Positions 57,301 through 64,000 of a DNA stretch of 64,000 bases are shown here, piece by piece. The notes beneath the pieces were generated by a model that worked only from the letters and a program-made list of their open reading frames with translations, had not been told where the DNA came from and searched no databases. How positions within the stretch are numbered: position 1 is the first letter of the stretch; every line of letters starts with the position of its first letter. The position numbers and the translations under genes are program-made. Source of the DNA: Membranipora membranacea (Eukaryota > Bryozoa > Gymnolaemata > Cheilostomatida > Membraniporidae); assembly GCA_914767715.1 (NCBI GenBank), contig OU612074.1:3487501-3551500 (forward strand). Direction: 5' to 3'.

Positions 57301-57910
57301 CTCTGACAAAATGAGTAATATCACAAACGAATTCATCTTCCTGTAACCAAATCAATTAGCTACGTGATGTGAAATGTGAGGGATACAAGCATCGAATTCA
57401 ACTTTTTCTAAACTTGGTTTGAATCATTAGCATTGAGCTTGGTATTGAAATTGTAATGCTGGTTATCACAAACCTAGACTAACGACAATAATAAGCATGG
57501 CTTTCAAGACCACTTGTAATGGAAAGCTTTTGCAACTGATCCAAGGTAAGTAGTGCCGAATGATATACAGACATTCCGGTAAGTACCATAAAACTCTTTC
57601 AAATTTCCTATACCAAAAAGGTAATTACTTGTTGTATTAGCCAATTTTGTTTCGCGTTTATGACACTTCTCGCAGCGATAGACTCATTCACGCTCAGTCC
57701 TTGACATCAAATTTTTATGTATTAAAATGAGTATCTGATGAAAGTGGAGAATGTCTATGATTTTCTTTCTGGAATCCAGTACACTGCTTTTATTTCCCCA
57801 ACCTTGATAGCACATCATGGTACCATGGTAAGGCACGTGTCTCCTTTTCCTTGTGCTACTGTGGGTCAGGTTGTAAGCAATCCATTACCAATTGGGCCAC
57901 TACATTTGAG
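54400..57910 (-). pseudogene. Decayed TSR-protein gene, split by a LINE fragment
   Basis: Fragments run in the same order as the intact gene at 61234-63274. TSR-like pieces lie at about 54410-54480 and 54737-54873. A third TSR exon is split, with its end at about 55055 and its body at 56364-56560. A relic of the N-terminal exon lies near 56790-56850. The 5' region at 57735-57910 resembles 63660-63840 (GGAGAATGTCT, GGTAAGGCACGTGTCTCC). Indels and stops interrupt every piece. It is a tandem paralogue that decayed and then took a LINE insertion. Confidence 0.75.
55073..56363 (+). mobile_element. 5'-truncated LINE (non-LTR retrotransposon) fragment with target duplication
   Basis: A frame at 55088-55786 encodes the end of a LINE ORF2: after the reverse transcriptase thumb-like stretch ending KEKGGMGLYELKSYCEATYL comes a zf-RVT-like region (FMWKTAMNGIVNGATLLKW, CNFC, ETEALEQQCIC). 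A frameshift near 55786 moves the frame to one that continues (LKSWEHTLIRIKNN) to 56083. The 5' two-thirds of a LINE are missing. GACACATTAC flanks both sides (55063-55072; 56369-56378), within a roughly 15-base near-duplicate. It lies inside the third TSR exon of the pseudogene. Confidence 0.75.
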
Positions 57911-58548
57911 TAGACATCCAAGCAATAAAGCTCAATGTCTGGCATTTTGGTCAAGGGAATGATAATGATTTTGTCATATACCACGTAAGGCTATTTCCTT
58001 ATCCTTTGTAAATGACAGTTATTTGATGGTGTAGGATGGGGACTAGGAGTTTCATCATTATCGTCTTATCAATCATGTTGATTAGACACTTGAAGTGTCG
58101 TAGGTGTCATCAGTAAGGATTTGGTGACAGTGTACATGCAACACTCCTGTGACTGCATCAAGTCCGTCCGAAATCATTTGCTGTCAAAAGACTTCGACAA
58201 ACAAACAAGCAAAGAAAGCCATTAAAAGAAAAAACCAAAAAGGGTTGTTCCGATAATCAGTTCAGTACACACAACAAAACTGAGGTATGTTGGAGAATGG
58301 TTTCAATCCAGAGCAATCATTGCTAAGCTTTGCCAACTGTAATGAGTGCGTCAAATTTGTACATTCACTACAAATCATCATGATTACATTTTGCATCAAT
58401 TGCATAAGATATATTTTGTCCTTGGTTATTGAGATAGGGTTAAGATTTTGATTCTAATCAATCGATCAATCTTTTTCAACGGCTTAAATGTCTTCTTCAT
58501 GCAGAGCCGATGAAGTTCAGCTTGGTCAAAATCCACTTTATACATAGA

Positions 58549-59443
58549 CTCTGATCAATGAACTCCCTCTTCCTCAGGAATAACAACACATAGGAATTGT
58601 GGGTGTGGCCTAGTGTGATGTCCTGGACAATTGGCCTATCTATTTGTGTCCCTTATAATATAGGATGATTGTGATGGTCTATATAGGAATGGCTTTCATT
58701 GTGAATGCCACTAAACAATAGAGAACAAACAATAGACTCACTGCATCAAATAATATCAGGGCTTTCATTGGCTGAGAAGGTTCACTGCCACCAATTCAGA
58801 GCAGGGCAGATCATGTTTCTAGGATTATTGAGGGGTAGTAAGCTGTATTTGATTCATAATTGATCTCAATTAAATGGGTGTTTACCTGATAAAAAACCAT
58901 ATGTCTCTAAGTGCACTATGACTGAAGATATTTATTGTGAAATTGTATCATTTGTGAAGTATTTTGAAGACATATTTTTGCTTTTGTGGCTTGCTACCCC
59001 CTCACATGGACAATGTTTTGGAAAGGTTAAACATAGTTGATTACCTACAACATGTGCTCTATCCAATGAGCATAGTTTGGGGCCCAAGAGACCACCCTAA
59101 CTATATTTTCTGAGCCAACAACGAAATAAGCAACAAAATACACACATGTGTTGATGTTCACATAATCAATAACACTACCATCAGGTATATTGGGCAAGTG
59201 ATGCAGCTGTAGAATGGTAGGGTGAGATGTTTTCTTGAGATACAACTGATAGTCATGAACTCTTTTGTAAGGAATATGGGCTTATTGGCCATTTTTTTTC
59301 ATAGATGTAATATTGATTTCATCACTTGGCGGCCATTTCGATTTCCACAAATGTCCCAGACATAGCTCAAGCGATACTGTTTGCTGATTGGTCAATATCG
59401 TCCCGTTGTTATTCCTGAGGAAGAGGGAGTTCATTGCTCTGAT
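58549..59443. mobile_element. 881-bp element with 32-bp terminal inverted repeats and 7-bp target duplication (CAATGAAC family)
   Basis: The element 58556-59436 begins CAATGAACTCCCTCTTCC and ends with its complement; the inverted repeats are perfect for 32 bases. CTCTGAT flanks both ends (58549-58555, 59437-59443). The interior shows no transposase. The CAATGAACT start and 7-bp duplication match the micro-hairpins at 11566, 25073 and 25237. Confidence 0.85.
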
Positions 59444-61020
59444 AGATTCCAATTCTTGATTTGATGATGTGGTGTAGAGTCAAATCAACTTCTAAGTAGT
59501 TAGATATACAAAAAGATGCTAATTGCTATAAAACTCACTATAATGTCTTGCCTTTGGTGGAGGAAACACAACAAATATTGAAGCATCAGGAAAATGATCC
59601 AGGTACCCTTATCACTCAAAGGCATGGGAAAGAAGTTTGCTCTAGCACCTGATGGTTATCAAACTTGCATGACCGGAAAATAAAGTTTTCAAGATCTTAT
59701 ACCTGTTTGAGTTATTAAGCTGGCAGATTGTCTATCCATGGTATTGATGATTTTGTATTGATGGTTATATTTTCTTATTATGCTGTTGTATTCGGGGCGA
59801 TGGTATATTTGATGAACATGGTCATTTTGACTTCCACCATAACCGTGATTTGGTGCCAATTAATCAAACTTCACCTCAATCAAGCATCTGTCTGTGAGTG
59901 ATGACAGCAAACCTTTCTTCACAAACCAGACGTCTTTCACACATAAGAGCTTCAAATAACAACTGGAATTCTCGAAAACTAGATCTATCAGGTACTTCAT
60001 GAAAAAGTGGCTTAATACACTCAATCATAATGTTGATGAAACACCACCACCATCCCCTGGTACAGCTTGGGCCATCATGGTGGCAGACAGATAATCATGG
60101 TATGCTTCAATGAGGTGCTCTGACCCGTTTAGCGTGATCATGAATATCTGGGCCCTTGAAATAAACAGTCAGAAATCAGGGGGATAGTTTACAATAGGGG
60201 GGGGGGGGGACAGTTTACAATAGGCCTGTGGCTATTGCAAAGTGTCCCATGGACAGTTTATAATATTGATAAGTGTCCCTGGGTAGTTTTCGCGGGGGGG
60301 GGGGGATAGACTGTTCACAATAGTACACCATCTTTGAAAATGACTTGGGAAAAGCACAGTTGGTTAGCAATCAATTTCCAATCAATTGTGTTTATTCACA
60401 TTAATAAGTTATTGGCATTTTTTAAAGAAAAGCCAATGAATTTATCATGTCATTCCACATTCTGCTATTTCCTCACCCCTGGTTGATGACAATGAACGGT
60501 AGAGACTATGCGATAGATCATGATTGTTAGAAGTTGGAAGTATGGAAAGTACCATCAGCCTGGGTTTGGTTGATGTCACTGAAATATATTATATCCGACT
60601 CGCTTCAGTTTATTGATAGTTAAAGCAAGCACCTGTATGAAACCTTTCGATTATTTCTTTGTCATAATACAATTAATATAATATAATAATATTATTGTTA
60701 TATTTTTTCATTGTACTATTTCAACTGCTGGCAGTGGCACTCTTTATCACAATTCTCCACAATACTCTTGCAACGCTTCAATACTGCTACACTGTGCAAA
60801 CTGAATATTCGCAACAAGAGAATTTCTACCCTTTCGCTCTGTTTTGTGTAGGAGGAAGCGATAGACTAATTATAGTTGATAATCGGTTCTTCACTCGGCT
60901 AAATGTGCCATAATTGTAGGATGGGTATTTAATGGTGCCTACTCTGAATGCTGCTGCATTGAATTGATAAGATGCTATCAAGATGTTAGATCCAACACTT
61001 TTTCTTCATAGTGAAATAAT
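59444..61020. other. Region without a supported gene; poly-G tracts
   Basis: Runs of 12-13 G lie at about 60197-60209 and 60295-60305, within a segment that repeats AGTTTACAATAG and AGTGTCCC motifs. A short hydrophobic open frame at 60695-60913 has no splice context or domain signal. Confidence 0.4.
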
Positions 61021-61026
61021 TTTATT
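61021..61026 (-). terminator. Poly(A) signal AATAAA of the TSR gene
   Basis: AATAAA on the minus strand about 210 bases after the stop at 61234. Confidence 0.55.
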
Positions 61027-61233
61027 GCATTTTATCTGTTAACCAAATATAAAACAAAAGACAATGATCGTTAAAAGTATGAAAGTTTAAACTAAAATCA
61101 ACAAATTGAAAAAGAAAAATGTAACAGTTAAATTTAAAAATGAGAATGTTGCATCACGTCTCAGTCTTATGTTCGATAATCAGGTCGGTTTACGTCGGTC
61201 AGCTTTAGGTGAAAGGATAGAAAATTCACCGAA

Positions 61234-63274
61234 TCAGTAGTGGCCTACAAAACAAAAATACAGCTAAAACACCCTCATCATCTTAAAACTATTCAACTCA
61301 GTCCTTCGATTATAAAGGAAATTATTAGCTTGAAGCATAACATTTACATTTAAATCTTGAGCCAATATGTGCAAATTCTCTGATAGAAAATACACAAACT
61401 ACCCCCTTGGGCCATGTTAAGGTAAGAAATTTTCATATCACAAGTTATAGGTATCTTGATCTTGACTTACGACAACTTTGGTGGTTGCATTTCACCTTGT
61501 CCCATGCACTTCCTTTACAAGGTTTGCCTCCAAAAGCTGGTCTTGGGTTTGTACAGCTTCTATCTCTTGTCCTTACTCCTCCACCGCAAGGTTTGGAACA
61601 GCTTCCAAATGGACCCCAATTAGTCCACATACCATCAACTGTGAAACAAAAGTGTACACTGGTTTAGTTAATAAAGGCCCCATGGTTTAATTAAAAGACA
61701 CATTCAAACTATTGTTTGGGAATATTGCAAAGGTTAATTCCATAACTTTTATAATCCTTGGCTGGCTAGGTTGTATAAAGCTCAGAGCCTCCAATCTAAA
61801 CTTTGCACGTAGAAAACTCTTTAAAGTAGGAACTGGTTTGCCTGTTATCCAACATTTGTACCATAAAACATTAGCTTTACTCCACATTAAGGCATTCTGT
61901 AGTGTAATTTTTTTTGTATACAGGTTAACACTATTTTACCTGGGCATCTGACATCCTCATTACATCTCATTGAGTCACGTGATGATCCTGAGCAGTTTCT
62001 TCCACCATTAGCTGGCCGTGGGCTGTCACAAATTCTAGATCTGGTCTTTGATCCTCCTCCGCATGACTTTGAACAGCTAGAGAATGAACTCCACGATCCC
62101 CACATACCGTTCACTGTAATACAACGATTTGACTATGTCATAATGCCAATGAAACCAAAGAAATCTGCTTATTTAGAAATTGATGTCTTTAGTATAGTAT
62201 AGTATGCTGAAATATTTTCTAATATTTATTATCGTGAAATCTATACACATTCCTTGTTTATAGCCTTAGATCTCACCTGGACATGGGTGGGTGTTACAGT
62301 GTCTAGTTTGTGAGCTATCTCCTTTGCAGCCGAGGAATTTACCAATGAATTTGTTTTTAGGCTTGACACAAACTCTGGTTCTGCTTTGCTCTCCTCGTCC
62401 GCATACCTTGCTACAACGACCCCATGATCCCCAGCTGGCCCACTTACCCTCAACTATAAATACAACGTAATACAAAATCAATTGAAAATAAATTTCTATC
62501 AATCGACATGGATATTATTTAATAATTTCAACATTTCACATGTATGCTAAAGTATTATAGTGAATTCGTAAGTGAGTCAATCGACTTCAACACAACTCCA
62601 CTCTTGTTATACAAAGGATATCAGGTTAGTTTTACAGCTCCATGTGGCATGTAGGCTAATCTTAAATCTCTTGAATAATTGGTACTCACAGTCAAAGTTA
62701 GGTGTGGGTATACGGATATCAGGTATGACTATATCAATACCACCGCCGCCATGTGGTGGGTTGGGATTTCCACCTCCATAGCCACTACCGGCAACAATAC
62801 CTGAAAATATAAGTATAATGAATTAATAATCATACAGCAAGATTGTGGTTTCATGTGAATGTACAGCGTTAACATGGTAATGATTGTGTTATAATAATAT
62901 CATCGATGGAGTAATCTGTAAAATTCGAGAAATAGAAGTAGAGTGGATTTGAGGGTTTGTTAGGGCTAGTAAGAATTACAATTTCCGAAGTCGCATGTTG
63001 TGAGTGTTTATGGCCTGATACGATTTTTTTGAAACCAATTGGGATTTGACATGAGAGCACAGTGATGCATCGATCGATGAACAGTCTTTCCATCAGCCCT
63101 GATAGGGCTAGTGAGTGCCAATGAGAGGCTTTTCTATTACTTCAAGCAAGATTAATAAACCTATATCTTATCTTAGGGTTAAGAAGAAAGAAGTAAAAAC
63201 CGGGTAAAAGAAACAATAAATATCCTGTGCTTACCAACAACCGCCAAGGTGAGGAGAGACACAAAGGTATTCAT
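61234..63274 (-). CDS. Secreted protein with three thrombospondin type 1 repeats
   Basis: Six coding exons join in phase: 63274-63235, 62800-62690, 62453-62277, 62113-61940, 61638-61471 and 61244-61234 (stop), giving 226 aa. The N-terminus MNTFVSLLTLAVVGIVAG is a signal peptide. A Gly/Pro-rich and then IPDIRIPTP linker follows (to about residue 50). Three TSR domains, each one exon flanked by phase-1 introns, follow: WASWGSWGRCSKVCGRGEQS, WGSWSSFSSCSKSCGGGSKT and WTNWGPFGSCSKPCGGGVRT. Each has the W-x2-W core, CSxxCGxG and six cysteines. The terminal exon encodes only RHY plus stop. Expected role: extracellular matrix or cell-surface binding. It is the intact member of a tandem pair with the relic at 54400-57910. 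Confidence 0.88.
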
Positions 63275-63665
63275 AATCCTGTAAGTAAAGAAAAGATACT
63301 AAATTTAAATTTGGAGGATGACCTTCAAGAACACCATTACCAATACCAATAAGCATTTTCATTTTCCTCAAACACAAAAGGTTTTAAAGTTTGATTCAAA
63401 CTGTGAGCAAATAAATATTTATGTCATTGAATTCTGTCCATCCGAGTTAATAACTCTATTCTATTCTCTATAACTATTCTTTATTTGAAGTCGGGAACAG
63501 ATCAGCACTGAATTGGGCAAGTAGGCTAGCAGGTGTGAGTCGCTATTTGAAGCATTTCGAAATATGTACTGATCCTATTATTGAACATTGATAAGTCAAG
63601 TAAAGTACCAAAGCAACAGACAAAAGATTCCTTACAGTCTTAATACAAAGATAGATTTTCTTACC

Positions 63666-63740
63666 CTGCTGTGTATCTGAAGAGACTGGAGAATGTCTGT
63701 GATCTTCTTACCTTGAAACAAGCTTCTTTTATACCCCCCA
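63666..63740 (-). promoter_or_regulatory. TATA box and 5' non-coding exon of the TSR gene
   Basis: TATAAAAG on the minus strand at about 63736-63727 lies about 30 bases upstream of a short exon ending in the donor CAGG|GTAAGA near 63666. A second acceptor (TTACAG) lies 3 bases before GATTATG and the start codon at 63274. The relic near 57740-57900 resembles this region. Confidence 0.55.
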
Positions 63741-64000
63741 ATTTCCTCAACTTAAAAATTTACATATCATCCCACCAAGGTCCGTAGTGACACGGTAATA
63801 AGGCAGTCTGTCTCCGTTTCCTCGTCATACTTGTTGTGATCTATTTATTTCTCATTTCTCTTCTTCCCACAAAAAAATAGCACAATAAGGAAGAAAAGCT
63901 GGCTTTGTGTCAAGGTAGGGCAATAGTTTTCACATTTTTCACAGTTAATACTTTTCCTCAAGCCTGATAGGGTAGTGACAGAGATTTAAGTGAATATATT

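Overview
The window is AT-rich animal nuclear DNA with compact, intron-containing genes, nearly all on the minus strand. It is most likely from a demosponge, possibly Amphimedon queenslandica or a relative. The best clue is a pair of short-chain collagen genes (33 Gly-X-Y triplets followed by a cysteine-rich C-terminal domain), a type classically described from sponges. Recognisable genes are RBM28 (Nop4 family), RPF1 (Brix family), a macro-domain ADP-ribosyltransferase and a three-domain thrombospondin type 1 repeat (TSR) protein. No bacterial or plasmid features are present.

Positions 1-33017 are a tandem triplication. The ancestral order, left to right and all minus strand, was RBM28, an unrecognised repeat-tailed membrane protein gene, and RPF1. 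RBM28 enters from beyond the left edge and is open in all five exons seen here. RPF1 is complete only at the right end (29321-33017). Between them the segment repeats three times (about 266-8877, 8881-19971, 19975-30637). The two internal junctions are identical, each fusing RPF1 exon 4 to RBM28 exon 5 through a 3-nt filler, so both descend from one breakpoint. The middle unit is a mosaic: its left part matches unit 3 and its right part matches unit 1, with the switch between about 17669 and 17697, as expected from unequal crossing-over.

Each unit then gained its own mobile DNA. Unit 1 has a tRNA-derived SINE and a 119-bp foldback hairpin. Unit 2 has a 2.44-kb element with 8-bp target duplications and a TTAA-type MITE. 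Unit 3 has a young non-autonomous LTR element with a TACTA duplication. Tiny hairpins with CAATGAAC termini and 7-bp duplications lie in units 2 and 3, and an 881-bp element with the same hallmarks lies at 58556-59436.

Positions 34872-38139 hold a macro-domain plus mono-ADP-ribosyltransferase gene with an apparent 1-nt frameshift in the macro domain. Positions 38140-44111 hold nothing I can support as coding. Positions 44112-54190 hold two tandem short-chain collagen genes: the right one is intact (384 aa), the left one is a pseudogene with many lesions. Positions 54400-57910 hold a decayed TSR gene split by a LINE fragment, and 61234-63740 hold its intact relative (226 aa, with TATA box, signal peptide and poly(A) signal).

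The intact genes fall into two groups by inferred role: nucleolar 60S-subunit assembly (RBM28, RPF1) and extracellular matrix (collagen, TSR protein).
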